Of a stretch of DNA of 64,000 nucleotides, positions 17,881 to 26,531 are shown piece by piece. Under the pieces are notes generated by a model, which saw only the letters and a list, made by a program, of their open reading frames with translations, was not told the origin of the DNA and made no database searches. The position numbers were made by a program, and so were the translations under genes. The DNA is from Nonomuraea muscovyensis (GTDB lineage: Bacteria; Actinomycetota; Actinomycetes; Streptosporangiales; Streptosporangiaceae). The stretch is taken from assembly GCF_014207745.1 (NCBI RefSeq), contig NZ_JACHJB010000001.1, positions 2,046,001 to 2,110,000 on the forward strand. Reading direction: 5' to 3'. How positions within the stretch are numbered: position 1 is the first letter of the stretch; each line of letters begins with the position of its first letter.

Positions 17881-18110
17881 TCAGGACCCTAGCTCCTGGC
17901 CGAGGGCCTCTATGCCGCCGAGGACCAGGTCGACGCCGAAGGAGTCGTAGAGGGCGGGTCTGCGCCGCCCACCATGGGACCGCTCATCGCGACGAGGTTG
18001 GGGTAGCGGTCGGCGGGCAGCGACTCCAGGTCGAGCCGCTTGCGCCGGACGATCTCAGCGATCTCCGCCGGGTCGTGGCCGGCGGTGAAGTGCACGGGCG
18101 CGGCGGTGAC
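17881..18110 (-). pseudogene. TetR-family regulator, C-terminal relic with frameshift
   Basis: The minus strand encodes VHFTAGHDPAEIAEIVRRKR and, after RYPNLVAMSGPMVGG, the frame changes; a second frame then gives ALYDSFGVDLVLGGIEALGQ and a stop. This is the ligand-binding C-terminus of a TetR/AcrR regulator lacking its DNA-binding domain and broken once by a frameshift near 17965. It lies head-to-head with an MFS relic; a single deletion removing both 5' halves of a divergent tetR/MFS pair explains the structure. Confidence 0.75.
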
Positions 18111-18335
18111 GTGCTGCCGTGGTACCTGGCGTACGGGCTGGGCGCCGGGCTGCTGGTGCCGCTCACCGCCGCGATGCTGAGCGGGATGCCAGCGGGCCGG
18201 TCGGGGGTCGCCTCCGGCGTGCTGAACGTCTCCCGGGAGGTGTTCGGGCTGCTCGGCATCACGGTCCTCGGCGCGCTGCTGACCTCGCGGCCGGCGCCTC
18301 AGGCCGCCGGGACGACCGTCGGCTCGGCGAACTGA
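18111..18335 (+). pseudogene. MFS transporter, C-terminal relic
   Basis: The plus strand reads LPWYLAYGLGAGLLVPLTAA, then MPAGRSGVASGVLNVSREVF and LLGITVLGALLTSR, which is the region around TM11-TM14 of a DHA2-type MFS permease. There is no start and nothing of the first two thirds. The frame then runs over the 3' end of the ABC exporter gene to a stop at 18335, so the true MFS end is lost as well. Confidence 0.75.
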
Positions 18336-20176
18336 GTGGTGTAGAGCTCCTCGTAGCGACCGCCCGCGGCGAGCAGCTCGGCGTGCGTGCCCCGCTCCAC
18401 CACGCGGCCGTCCTCGATCACCAGGATGAGGTCGGCGGCCCGGATCGTGGACAGCCGGTGGGCGATCACCACGGCGGTGCGGCCCTCCAGCGCCTCGCCC
18501 AGCGCCTCCTGCACGGCCGCCTCGGAGGTGGAGTCGAGCGCGGCCGTGGCCTCGTCCAGGATGACCACCTGGGGCCTGGCCAGCAGCAGGCGGGCGATCG
18601 TCAGCCGCTGGCGCTCGCCGCCGGACAGCCGGTAGCCGCGCTCCCCCACCACCGTGTCGAGCCCGTCGGGCAGCGACTCGATCAGCGTGGCGAGGCGGGC
18701 CCTGCGCAGCGCGTCCCAGAGCTCCTCCTCGCTCGCCTCGGGCCGGGCGAACAGGAGGTTGGCCCGGATCGTCTCGTGGAAGAGGTGCCCGTCCTGGGTG
18801 ACCATGCCGAGCGTCTCGCGGATCGAGTCGGCGGTCAGGTCGCGCACGTCCACCCCGCCGATCCGCACGGCCCCCGCGTCCACGTCGTACAGCCGGGGCA
18901 GGAGCTGCGCGATCGTGGACTTGCCCGCCCCGGAGGAGCCGACCAGGGCGACCATCTGCCCGGGCTCGGCCCGGAACGACACCCCGTGCAGCACGGTCTC
19001 GCCGCCGCGGGTGTCGAGGGCGGCCACCTCCTCCAGCGAGGCGAGCGACACCTTGTCGGCCGACGGGTAGGCGAAGCGCACGTCGTCGAACTCGACCGCG
19101 GCCGGCCCGTCCGGCACCCGTACCGCGTCCGGCTTGTCCTGGATGAGCGGCTTGAGGTCGAGCACCTCGAAGACCCGCTCGAAGCTGACGAGCGCGCTCA
19201 TCACGTCCACCCGGGCGCTGGCCAGCGCGGTCAGCGGCGAGTAGAGGCGGGTGAGCAGCAGCGCCAGCGCCACCACCGAGCCGGGTTCGAGCTGGTCGCG
19301 CAGCGCGTAGAAGCCGCCGAGGCCGTAGACGAGCGCGAGTGCCAGCGCCGACACCAGCGTCAGCGCGGTGACGAAGGCCGACTGCGCCATCGCCGTGCGC
19401 ACGCCGATATCGCGCACCCGGCGCGCCCGCGCCGCGAACTCGGCCGACTCGTGCGCGGGCCGGCCGAACAGCTTCACCAGCGTCGCCCCGGGCGCGGAGA
19501 ACCGTTCGGTCATCTGGGTGCCCATCGCCGCGTTGTGGTCGGCGGCCTCGCGCCGCAGCCGGGCGATGCGGACGCCCATGCGCCGCGCCGGCAGCACGAA
19601 CACCGGCAGCAGCAACAGCGCCAGCAGCGTGATCTGCCACGAGATGCCGATCATCACGGTGAGCGCCAGCACCAGCGTCACGACGTTGCCGGCCACGCCG
19701 GACAGGGTGTCGGTGAACGCCCGCTGCGCGCCGATCACGTCGTTGTTCAGCCTGCTGACCAGCGCGCCCGTACGCGTGCGGGTGAAGAAGGCGACCGGCA
19801 TGCGCTGCACGTGGTCGAACACCGCCGTGCGCAGGTCGAGGATCAGCCCCTCGCCCAGGCCGGCCGACAGCCACCGGGTGAGCAGCCCCAGCCCGGCCTC
19901 GGCGACCGCCAGGCCGGCGATCACGGCGGCCAGCCCGACGACCACACCGAGCTCCTCGCCCTTGCCGATGGCGTCCAGCACCCGGCCCGCCAGCAGCGGC
20001 GGCGCCACGGCTAGGGCCGCCATCACCACGCTCAGCAGCAGGAACAACGTGATCCGGCGGCGGTGCGGCCGGGCGAAACTCCAGACACGGCGGAGCGTCG
20101 CCCTGGACACAGGACGACGCTCGCGCTGGTTGTTCATCGAATACAGCTGGTGCCAGGCGGTCACTTCCATGCTCAT
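18299..20176 (-). CDS. ABC exporter, fused permease and ATP-binding protein
   Basis: A 625-residue half-transporter with six transmembrane helices (residues ~40-330) followed by an ABC domain (~365-610). Nucleotide-site motifs are intact: Walker A GSSGAGKST, signature LSGGERQR, Walker B VVILDEATAALD and the His switch AHRLSTI. It has the MsbA/LmrA/multidrug exporter form and could act as a homodimer since no partner ABC gene is adjacent. The gene is expressed from a MerR-type promoter with 19-bp spacing whose -10 is 7 nt before ATG 20176, which supports that start. A later in-frame ATG at 20170 is the alternative. Its 3' end borders the MFS relic. Confidence 0.93.
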   Translation of the reverse strand: MSMEVTAWHQLYSMNNQRERRPVSRATLRRVWSFARPHRRRITLFLLLSVVMAALAVAPPLLAGRVLDAIGKGEELGVVVGLAAVIAGLAVAEAGLGLLTRWLSAGLGEGLILDLRTAVFDHVQRMPVAFFTRTRTGALVSRLNNDVIGAQRAFTDTLSGVAGNVVTLVLALTVMIGISWQITLLALLLLPVFVLPARRMGVRIARLRREAADHNAAMGTQMTERFSAPGATLVKLFGRPAHESAEFAARARRVRDIGVRTAMAQSAFVTALTLVSALALALVYGLGGFYALRDQLEPGSVVALALLLTRLYSPLTALASARVDVMSALVSFERVFEVLDLKPLIQDKPDAVRVPDGPAAVEFDDVRFAYPSADKVSLASLEEVAALDTRGGETVLHGVSFRAEPGQMVALVGSSGAGKSTIAQLLPRLYDVDAGAVRIGGVDVRDLTADSIRETLGMVTQDGHLFHETIRANLLFARPEASEEELWDALRRARLATLIESLPDGLDTVVGERGYRLSGGERQRLTIARLLLARPQVVILDEATAALDSTSEAAVQEALGEALEGRTAVVIAHRLSTIRAADLILVIEDGRVVERGTHAELLAAGGRYEELYTTQFAEPTVVPAA

Positions 20177-20183
20177 GGCATGG

Positions 20184-20214
20184 AGCCTAGAACCTCAACT
20201 TATGTCGAGGTCAA
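20184..20214 (-). promoter_or_regulatory. MerR-type promoter/operator of the ABC exporter gene
   Basis: On the minus strand TTGACC (20214-20209) and TAGGCT (20189-20184) are separated by 19 bp, the over-long spacer typical of MerR-regulated promoters. The spacer is filled by the near-perfect dyad ACCTCGACATAAGTTGAGGT (20211-20192), very like SoxR/MerR operators. The -10 ends 7 nt before the ATG, so the transcript should be leaderless. The -35 overlaps the phoX stop codon. No merR gene is in the window. Confidence 0.8.
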
Positions 20215-22283
20215 CTCCCGATCTTCCGCCCCTCAGAGTGCCACACGACCGCCACGGACGGGCGGGGCTGGCCCTCGCCGCCCTCAGGCCAGCGGCTCGC
20301 CGGGCTGTCGGGGGTGGCGCCGTCCACCTCGCCAGGGTGCTGCACCGCGACGAAGACGCTGCGCTGGTCCTCGGTCACCAGGGGACCACAGGTCTCGGCC
20401 CCGACGGGCACCGAGAGGAACTGGCGCAGGTGGCCGCGGTCCTTGCCGCGCACCGGCATCGCGAACAGGCCGTCGTTGGAGCCGAGCGCGTTGCCGTCCG
20501 TGGAGATCCACAGGTTGCCGTCGCGGTCGAAGGCCAGGTTGTCCGGGCAGGAGATGGGCGAGACCTTCGTCTTGTCGTAGCCGGCGAAGTAGGTGGCGGC
20601 GTCGTTCGGGTCGCCGCAGACCAGCGGCAGCGACCAGGCGAACGTCCGCTCCGTCGGGTCGCCGCGGTGCTCGACCAGCTCAAGGACGTGGCCGTGCTTG
20701 TTGGAGGCGCGCGGGTTGGCCTCGTCCACCTGAGCCGCGGTGCGGTTGGAGTTGTTGGTGAGCGCGATGTAGACGCCGCCGGTGACCGGGTTGCGCTCCA
20801 CGTCCTCCGGGCGGTCCATCTTGGTCGCGCCGACCTTGTCCGCCGCCGCGCGGGTGTAGACCAGGACCTCGGCGGCGGTCATGCCGTCCACGTGCGACCT
20901 GTTGCCGCTGACCAGCGGGATCCACTCGCCCGAGCCGTCGAACGCGCCGTCGGAGGGCAGCTTGCCCGAGCCGTCCAGCTCGGCCGCCGGGCTGTCGCCG
21001 GTGAACTTCGCCACGTACAGGGTGCCCTCGTCCAGCAGCCTGCGGTTGTGCCGGTCGTTGCCCGGCCGATAGCGGTCCTTCGAGACGAACTTGTAGACGT
21101 ACTCGAACCGCGAGTCGTCGCCCATGTAGACCACCAGGCGGCCGTCACGGGCCACCGTCGTGGTGGCGGCCTCGTGCTTGAAGCGGCCGAGCGCCGTGCG
21201 CTTGACCGGCGTCGAGTCGGGGTCGAACGGGTCGATCTCCACGATCCACCCGAACCGGTTGACCTCGTTCGGGTGCTTGGCCAGGTCGAACCGCTCCTCC
21301 ACCCGGTCGAACCGGCGGCTGCTCGACGAGGCGCCGGACGGGACCGTGTAGCGGGCGATGTACGGCCGCTGCGCCGCGGGCACCTTGTCGCCGTTGACGA
21401 AGTACTGGTCGAAGTTCTCCTCGGCCGTCAGCACCGTGCCCCACGGCGTGGTGCCGCCCGCGCAGTTGTTCAGCATGCCGACCGGCGCGGCGCCCGACGG
21501 GTCGGCGGCCGTCTTCAGCAGGTCGTCGCCCGCGGCCGGGCCGGAGAACTTCATCGGCGTGTGCACGGTGATGCGCCGGTTGTAGCGCCGGCGGCCGCTG
21601 GTGACCAGCTTCCACTGGCCGGTGCCCTTGACCCGCTGCACCTCGACGACCGAGCCGCCGTGGGCGGCCAGCGCGATCTTGATCTGCTCCTCGGTCGCCG
21701 TGGCGCCGCCCCGGTAGCCGCGGAACATCAGGGCCTCGGTGGTGTACTCGTGGTTCACCCAGAGCAGGCCGCGGTCACGGCCCATCGGGAACAGCGTCAC
21801 GTAGTCGCAGTTGTAGCCGAACTGCTTGGCCTGCGCCTCGGCGCTCTGGTTGTCGAAGTCGAACTCCGGCGCGCCCGGCAGCACGGGGTCGCCCCAGCGC
21901 ACCACCACGGAGCTGGTGTAGCCGCCGGGCACGCGCAGCGCGTCGTCGGTGTTCGGCGGGACGGGCGCGAAGCTCAGCCCCGAACGGCCGCCGCCCCGCA
22001 GCGCCGCGTCCTCGGGCCCGGCCGGGTCCGCAAGCGCCGGAACGGCCCCGGCACCGCCCGCCACGCCGGCGCCCGCCACCAGGGCGCCCAGCGCGCCGGC
22101 GCGCAGCACGCCCCGGCGGGACATGGCCTGGGCGACGACGTCGCCGAAGTAGGTGTTACCGCTGTCGTTGCCGGCCTCGTGCGCGCAGGCATTGCCGCAG
22201 CGGAACTGGCAGGTCATCGCCGATCGACCTGATTTGTGCGTGGTGAGCAGCGGAAGAAGCCGGTTCTGCACGGGGGACTCCAA
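20211..22283 (-). CDS. phoX: PhoX-family secreted alkaline phosphatase
   Basis: A 690-residue PhoX/DUF839 protein, a Ca/Fe-dependent phosphomonoesterase secreted under phosphate starvation. A twin-arginine signal SRRGVLRAGALGALVAGAG occurs near residues 55-75 after an unusually long (~50-residue) N-terminal region with Cys and His residues (CQFRCGNACAHE). Family signatures: PMGRDRGLLWVNHEYTT, GMLNNCAGGTTPWGTVLTAEEN and MDRPEDVERNPVTG. Two in-phase GTTCACC elements upstream indicate PhoP control. A later start would shorten the N-region but the Cys-rich lead is common in actinobacterial PhoX. Its stop overlaps the -35 of the next promoter. Confidence 0.93.
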   Translation of the reverse strand: MESPVQNRLLPLLTTHKSGRSAMTCQFRCGNACAHEAGNDSGNTYFGDVVAQAMSRRGVLRAGALGALVAGAGVAGGAGAVPALADPAGPEDAALRGGGRSGLSFAPVPPNTDDALRVPGGYTSSVVVRWGDPVLPGAPEFDFDNQSAEAQAKQFGYNCDYVTLFPMGRDRGLLWVNHEYTTEALMFRGYRGGATATEEQIKIALAAHGGSVVEVQRVKGTGQWKLVTSGRRRYNRRITVHTPMKFSGPAAGDDLLKTAADPSGAAPVGMLNNCAGGTTPWGTVLTAEENFDQYFVNGDKVPAAQRPYIARYTVPSGASSSSRRFDRVEERFDLAKHPNEVNRFGWIVEIDPFDPDSTPVKRTALGRFKHEAATTTVARDGRLVVYMGDDSRFEYVYKFVSKDRYRPGNDRHNRRLLDEGTLYVAKFTGDSPAAELDGSGKLPSDGAFDGSGEWIPLVSGNRSHVDGMTAAEVLVYTRAAADKVGATKMDRPEDVERNPVTGGVYIALTNNSNRTAAQVDEANPRASNKHGHVLELVEHRGDPTERTFAWSLPLVCGDPNDAATYFAGYDKTKVSPISCPDNLAFDRDGNLWISTDGNALGSNDGLFAMPVRGKDRGHLRQFLSVPVGAETCGPLVTEDQRSVFVAVQHPGEVDGATPDSPASRWPEGGEGQPRPSVAVVWHSEGRKIGS

Positions 22284-22309
22284 AGGTGGTGCGCGGTGTT
22301 TCGGCCGAG

Positions 22310-22366
22310 ACGCTACGAGGACCGGGGGAACCTCCGGTGAACGACGGACTCCGGCACGGTGAACCC
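22310..22366 (-). promoter_or_regulatory. Pho-box-like PhoP site and -10 upstream of phoX
   Basis: On the minus strand GTTCACC occurs at 22364-22358 and again at 22342-22336, exactly 22 bp apart, i.e. two 11-bp PhoP repeat lengths, with a poorly conserved unit between. A TAGCGT hexamer (22315-22310) follows ~20 bp after the second repeat and can act as -10. This fits PhoR-PhoP activation of phoX. Confidence 0.65.
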
Positions 22367-22389
22367 TTGCCCCGGAGGAGAATGGACGG

Positions 22390-22830
22390 GTGCCACCACG
22401 CAGACCCGACCCCGAGAAGCTGAGGGCCGCGCTGGACGCCCAGCTCGTCGCCCTGGACGAGCCCCCCTTCGACGGCCCCGCCGCGGCTCTGGCCGGTGCC
22501 CTCGTGGCCGCCGTGCTGGCCGCCTACGACCGCGGCCGCGCCCCCGAGCGCGACGCCGCCCGGCAGGCCGTGCGCCACCTGCTCGACCGGCTGACGGCCG
22601 CGGCGCCCGGCCGGACGGTCGAGGTGCGCGTGCCGCCGTACGCGGCCGTCCAGGCCGTCGAGGGGCCGCGCCACACGCGCGGCACCCCGCCCAACGTCGT
22701 GGAGATGGACCCCCGCACCTGGATCGAGCTGGCCGTGGGCCGCCTCACCTGGGCGGAGGCCGTGGTCAGGGGCTCGGTCTCGGCGAGCGGCGCCCGCGCC
22801 GACCTGTCCGGCCACCTGCCTCTCGGCTAG
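22390..22830 (+). CDS. Sterol carrier family protein (SCP2-like)
   Basis: A 146-residue soluble protein with an N-terminal helical part (residues 1-75) and a C-terminal SCP2-like half including VEVRVPPYAAVQAV, PNVVEMDPRTWIELAVGRLT and the amphipathic turn VRGSVSASGARADLSGHLPL. Sterol-carrier-family proteins of this size sit near purF in many actinobacteria; their lipid ligand is unknown. Start GTG 22390 is supported by GGAGGAG about 10 nt upstream; the ATG at 22382 is out of frame. It is divergent from phoX and converges on the DUF4190 gene. Confidence 0.78.
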   Translation: MPPRRPDPEKLRAALDAQLVALDEPPFDGPAAALAGALVAAVLAAYDRGRAPERDAARQAVRHLLDRLTAAAPGRTVEVRVPPYAAVQAVEGPRHTRGTPPNVVEMDPRTWIELAVGRLTWAEAVVRGSVSASGARADLSGHLPLG

Positions 22831-22842
22831 CCCCCGACCTCC

Positions 22843-23667
22843 CTAGCCCGGGGGCCGCATCCAGGGGAAGCGCCGCTGGAAGCACTGGTCGGCCAGGTCG
22901 GCGGGCAGCCCGCCGCACTCCTGGACCACGTTCCAGAACCACACGGCCACGATGGCGAACAGCACCAGGGCCAGGACGCTGATCACGATGCCGGCGACCG
23001 CCCGGCCCTTGCCCACGCCCTTGCTGAGTGCGACGGCGCCGAACACGATCGACAGGATCGCCGTCAGCAGGCCGGTGAAGCAGACGAAGACGAGGAACGG
23101 GCTGGCCACGCCCAGCACCAGCGACGCGGTCGCCAGGCCGTTGCCCGGCTTGGCCTGCGGGCCCGGCTGGTACGGGGTGGCGGGCGGGTAGCCGGTGCCG
23201 TACGCGCCGCCCGGGGCGTACGGGCCGCTGCCGCCGTACGGGCCGCCGGGGACGTACGGCGTGGGACCGCCTCCGGGCGGGCCGCCGTACGGGCTGGAGG
23301 GCGTGGTGCCGGGCACCGGCCCGCTGTCGGGCGCGACCGCCCCGTACGGCTGCTCGTACGGCTGCTCGTGCTGCTCGTGCGGCTGCTCGTAGCGGGACGG
23401 CGTCGTGGCGGCCGAGGCCGGGCCGCCCGGCTGCGGCGGGGCGGTCTCCTCCCACCCCGGATACGGCGGGGTGCCGCCCGGCGCGGGAGGCGGCTGCTCC
23501 CCCTCCGGGGCCCGCTCCCCCTCCTGCGGCGCCGGGCGATCGGGGCGCTCGAAGACGGCCGTGCTCTCGGCGTCGGCGCTGTCGGGCACGGACGGCCCGC
23601 CGGAGCCCAGATAGTCGTCGGACTCGTCCTCCCGCCAGTCGCGGTGCGGGTCCCCAGGTGTGGTCAC
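22843..23667 (-). CDS. Pro/Gly-rich DUF4190 membrane protein
   Basis: A 274-residue protein: residues 1-~165 are a low-complexity hydrophilic region rich in Pro, Gly, Tyr, Glu and Gln, with repeated EQP(H/Y) and GPYG-type units, then two transmembrane helices (about LVLGVASPFLVFVCFTGLL and GIVISVLALVLFAIVAVWF) with SIVFGAVALSKGVGKGRAVA between them, the DUF4190 signature. A short Cys-containing tail (VQECGGLPADLADQCFQ) follows. The function is unknown; many such proteins are multimerising membrane proteins. Start GTG 23667 has GGGGAGA upstream; an upstream in-frame codon at 23745 lacks support. Confidence 0.85.
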   Translation of the reverse strand: MTTPGDPHRDWREDESDDYLGSGGPSVPDSADAESTAVFERPDRPAPQEGERAPEGEQPPPAPGGTPPYPGWEETAPPQPGGPASAATTPSRYEQPHEQHEQPYEQPYGAVAPDSGPVPGTTPSSPYGGPPGGGPTPYVPGGPYGGSGPYAPGGAYGTGYPPATPYQPGPQAKPGNGLATASLVLGVASPFLVFVCFTGLLTAILSIVFGAVALSKGVGKGRAVAGIVISVLALVLFAIVAVWFWNVVQECGGLPADLADQCFQRRFPWMRPPG

Positions 23668-23846
23668 GTCTGCGTCTCCCCGACTGGGATCAGATGCCGG
23701 ATACCTCACCCTTACGCGGAACACTCCAGCCCAACCGCACGACACGGCAAAGGCCCGTCCATCCTTGGGTCACCATGCGGCCAAGCCGCCGACCTCGCAG
23801 GTCGTGTGACCCGTACCCGGGTGTGCGAGCAGCCGAGCGCCCGACC

Positions 23847-23859
23847 TAGACTGAAGTAC
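23847..23859 (+). promoter_or_regulatory. Leaderless-type -10 of purF
   Basis: TAGACT (23847-23852) lies exactly 7 nt before GTG 23860; no Shine-Dalgarno sequence is present. Confidence 0.55.
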
Positions 23860-25296
23860 GTGCTGAAGGGCGACGGCCGGCTCGGCCATGACCTGGACCC
23901 CGACGATCGAGCGCCACGCGACGCATGCGGCGTCTTCGGCGTCTGGGCTCCCGGCGAGGAAGTTTCCAAACTCACCTACTACGGGCTGTACGCGTTGCAG
24001 CACCGCGGCCAGGAGTCCGCGGGCATCGCGGTCAGCGAGGGCAGCCGCATCCTCGTCTACAAGGACATGGGCCTGGTGGCCCAGGTCTTCGACGAGTCGG
24101 TGCTCGGCACCCTCCGCGGGCACCTGGCGATCGGCCACTGCCGCTACTCCACCACCGGCTCCAGCGTGTGGGAGAACGCTCAGCCCACGCTGAGCTCCAC
24201 CGACGTGGGCGGGCTCGCGCTGGCCCACAACGGCAACCTCATCAACACCCCCGAGCTGGCCGAGCGGCTGGCCCCGGGGGCCACCCGGGCCACCACCGAC
24301 ACCGAGGTGCTGACCTCGCTGCTCGCCCAGGACCGCAGCCGTTCCGTCGAGGACGCGGCGGCGGAGCTGCTGCCGCAGGTCAAGGGCGCCTACTCGCTGG
24401 TGTTCATGGACGAGACGACGCTGTACGCGGCACGCGATCCGCAGGGCATCCGCCCGCTGGTGCTGGGCCGGCTGGAGCGCGGCTGGGTCGTCGCCTCCGA
24501 GACCGCCGCGCTCGACATCGTCGGCGCCACGTTCGTCCGCGAGATCGAGCCCGGCGAGTTGCTCACCATCAACGAGGACGGCGTCCGGTCGCGCAGGTTC
24601 GCGCTGGCCGAGCCCAAGGGCTGCCTGTTCGAGTACGTCTACCTCGCCCGCCCCGACACCACCATCGCCGGGCGCGGCGTCCAGGTCACCCGCGTCGAGG
24701 TGGGCCGGGTGCTGGCCCGCGAGCACCCCGTCGAGGCCGACCTGGTCATCCCCACGCCCGAGTCGGGCACCCCCGCCGCCGTCGGCTACGCCGAGGAGAG
24801 CGGCATCCCCTACGGCCAGGGCCTGGTGAAGAACTCCTACGTCGGCCGGACCTTCATCCAGCCCTCGCAGACCATCCGCCAGCTCGGCATCCGGCTCAAG
24901 CTCAACCCGCTGCGCGAGGTCGTGCAGGGCAAGCGCCTGGTCGTCGTGGACGACTCGATCGTGCGCGGCAACACCCAGCGCGCGATCGTCAAGATGCTGC
25001 GCGAGGCCGGGGCGCGCGAGGTGCACGTGCGCATCTCCTCCCCGCCCGTCGCCTGGCCGTGCTTCTACGGCATCGACTTCGCCACCCGGGCCGAGCTCAT
25101 CGCGGGCTCGCTCTCGGTCGAGGAGATCCGCGCCTCGCTGGGCGCCGACAGCCTCGGCTACATCTCGCTCGACGGGCTCACGAAGGCCACGACCATCCCC
25201 GCCTCGCGGCTGTGCATGGCGTGCTTCGACGGCTCCTACCCCATCCCGATCGACCAGGACAACGTCGGCAAGTACGTGTTGGAGAGCAAGGCGTGA
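23860..25296 (+). CDS. purF: Amidophosphoribosyltransferase PurF
   Basis: A 478-residue enzyme for the first committed purine step (PRPP + Gln to phosphoribosylamine). The N-terminal nucleophile Cys is residue 23 (RDACGVFGVWAPG), so a 22-residue propeptide is removed, as in the Bacillus-type enzyme. Cysteines positioned like the [4Fe-4S] ligands of that type are present: KGCLFEYVYLARP, PVAWPCFYGIDF and SRLCMACFDGSYP. The PRPP loop is LVVVDDSIVRGNTQRAIV. Start GTG 23860 is chosen from the propeptide length and the -10 spacing. The stop overlaps the purM start (GTGA). Confidence 0.96.
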   Translation: MLKGDGRLGHDLDPDDRAPRDACGVFGVWAPGEEVSKLTYYGLYALQHRGQESAGIAVSEGSRILVYKDMGLVAQVFDESVLGTLRGHLAIGHCRYSTTGSSVWENAQPTLSSTDVGGLALAHNGNLINTPELAERLAPGATRATTDTEVLTSLLAQDRSRSVEDAAAELLPQVKGAYSLVFMDETTLYAARDPQGIRPLVLGRLERGWVVASETAALDIVGATFVREIEPGELLTINEDGVRSRRFALAEPKGCLFEYVYLARPDTTIAGRGVQVTRVEVGRVLAREHPVEADLVIPTPESGTPAAVGYAEESGIPYGQGLVKNSYVGRTFIQPSQTIRQLGIRLKLNPLREVVQGKRLVVVDDSIVRGNTQRAIVKMLREAGAREVHVRISSPPVAWPCFYGIDFATRAELIAGSLSVEEIRASLGADSLGYISLDGLTKATTIPASRLCMACFDGSYPIPIDQDNVGKYVLESKA

Positions 25297-26318
25297 CGAG
25301 CTACGAGGCCGCCGGTGTCGACATCGAGGCCGGCGAGCGCGCCGTCGCGCTCATGAAGGACAAGGTGGCCCGCTCCCGCAGGCCCGAGGTGGTCGACGAC
25401 GCCAGCGGGTTCGCCGGGCTGTTCGACGCCTCGGCGCTGCTGCGCTTCCAGCGGCCGCTGCTGGCCACCTCCACCGACGGCGTCGGCACCAAGGTCATGC
25501 TCGCCCAGCAGTACGGCAAGCACGACACGATCGGCATCGACCTGGTCGGCATGGTGCTCGACGACCTGGTGGTCTGCGGGGCCGAGCCGCTGTTCATGAC
25601 CGACTACATCGCCTGCGGCAAGGTGGTGCCCGAGCGCGTCGCCGAGATCGTCGGCGGCATCGCCGAGGGCTGTCGCCTGGCGGGCGCGGCGCTGGTGGGC
25701 GGCGAGACCGCCGAGCACCCGGGTGCGATGGGGCCCGACGAGTACGACCTGGCCGGTGCCGGCACCGGCGTCGTCGAGGCGTCGGCCATGCTCGGGCCGT
25801 CCCGCGTGCGGGCCGGCGACGTGGTGCTGGGGCTGGCCTCGTCCGGGGTGCACTCCAACGGCTACTCGCTGGTGCGCCACGTGCTGCGCGAGGCCGGGCT
25901 GTCGCTCGACGCCGACCTGCCCGAGCTCGACCGGCCGCTCGGCGCGGAGTTGCTGGAGCCGACCAGGATCTACTCGCTCGACTGCCTGGCCCTGGCGCGC
26001 GAGGTCGAGGTGCACGCCTACGCGCACATCACCGGCGGCGGCGTCGAGGCCAACCTGTCACGCTCGCTGCCCGGCGACCTCGACGCCCTGCTCGACCGGT
26101 CGTCGTGGACGCCGCCGGCCGTCTTCGAGGTGCTGGCGGGCCACGGAGGCATCGGGCGGCGTGACATGGACCGCACGTTCAACCTCGGGGTGGGCATGGC
26201 GGCCGTCGTCGCCCCTTCGGCCGCCGACCCGGCGGTGCGCTTCCTGGCGGAGCGGGGGCTGCCGGCCTGGGTGCTCGGCGAGGTCGTCCCGGGCTCCGGC
26301 GAGGCCCGCTACCGCTGA
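25293..26318 (+). CDS. purM: Phosphoribosylformylglycinamidine cyclo-ligase PurM (AIR synthetase)
   Basis: A 341-residue AIRS enzyme, the step after PurSQL. Signatures: LLATSTDGVGTKVMLA, HDTIGIDLVGMVLDDLVVCG, ALVGGETAEHPGAMGPDEYD and SGVHSNGYSLVRHVL. Start GTG 25293 overlaps the purF stop by 4 bp, so translation is coupled. The length is normal. A 15-bp perfect hairpin follows 13 bp after the stop. Confidence 0.96.
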   Translation: MTSYEAAGVDIEAGERAVALMKDKVARSRRPEVVDDASGFAGLFDASALLRFQRPLLATSTDGVGTKVMLAQQYGKHDTIGIDLVGMVLDDLVVCGAEPLFMTDYIACGKVVPERVAEIVGGIAEGCRLAGAALVGGETAEHPGAMGPDEYDLAGAGTGVVEASAMLGPSRVRAGDVVLGLASSGVHSNGYSLVRHVLREAGLSLDADLPELDRPLGAELLEPTRIYSLDCLALAREVEVHAYAHITGGGVEANLSRSLPGDLDALLDRSSWTPPAVFEVLAGHGGIGRRDMDRTFNLGVGMAAVVAPSAADPAVRFLAERGLPAWVLGEVVPGSGEARYR

Positions 26319-26330
26319 CCGCCGTCTGTG

Positions 26331-26365
26331 GTGTCGCCCACACCCTTCAGGGGTGTGGGCGACAC
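26331..26365 (+). terminator. Hairpin terminator after purM
   Basis: GTGTCGCCCACACCC (26331-26345) and GGGTGTGGGCGACAC (26351-26365) pair perfectly over 15 bp around a 5-nt loop. There is no T-run, as is common in very GC-rich actinobacteria. Confidence 0.75.
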
Positions 26366-26419
26366 GGCCCGGACGGAACTCCCGGGCGTGGCGCGCACCC
26401 GGCGTGGCGGGTGGCGGGC

Positions 26420-26455
26420 ACGACGAAAGCCCCACGGGCTGGTCGCCCGTGGGGC
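26420..26455 (-). terminator. Terminator of the DUF3073 gene (minus strand)
   Basis: GCCCCACGGGC (26429-26439) and GCCCGTGGGGC (26445-26455) form an 11-bp perfect stem. On the minus strand the hairpin is followed by TTTCGT, which gives the expected U-rich trail for the gene ending at 26532. Confidence 0.7.
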
Positions 26456-26531
26456 CCGACGCGATGGACGTGCAACGCGCACCCGGTGTGCGGGTCACGC
26501 CAGGTGAGCGCTGCGTCAACCAGGAGAGATG

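Noticed and set aside
23668..23859. Purine riboswitch upstream of purF
   Set aside because: No aptamer core seen; a leaderless -10 next to the start leaves no room for a leader.
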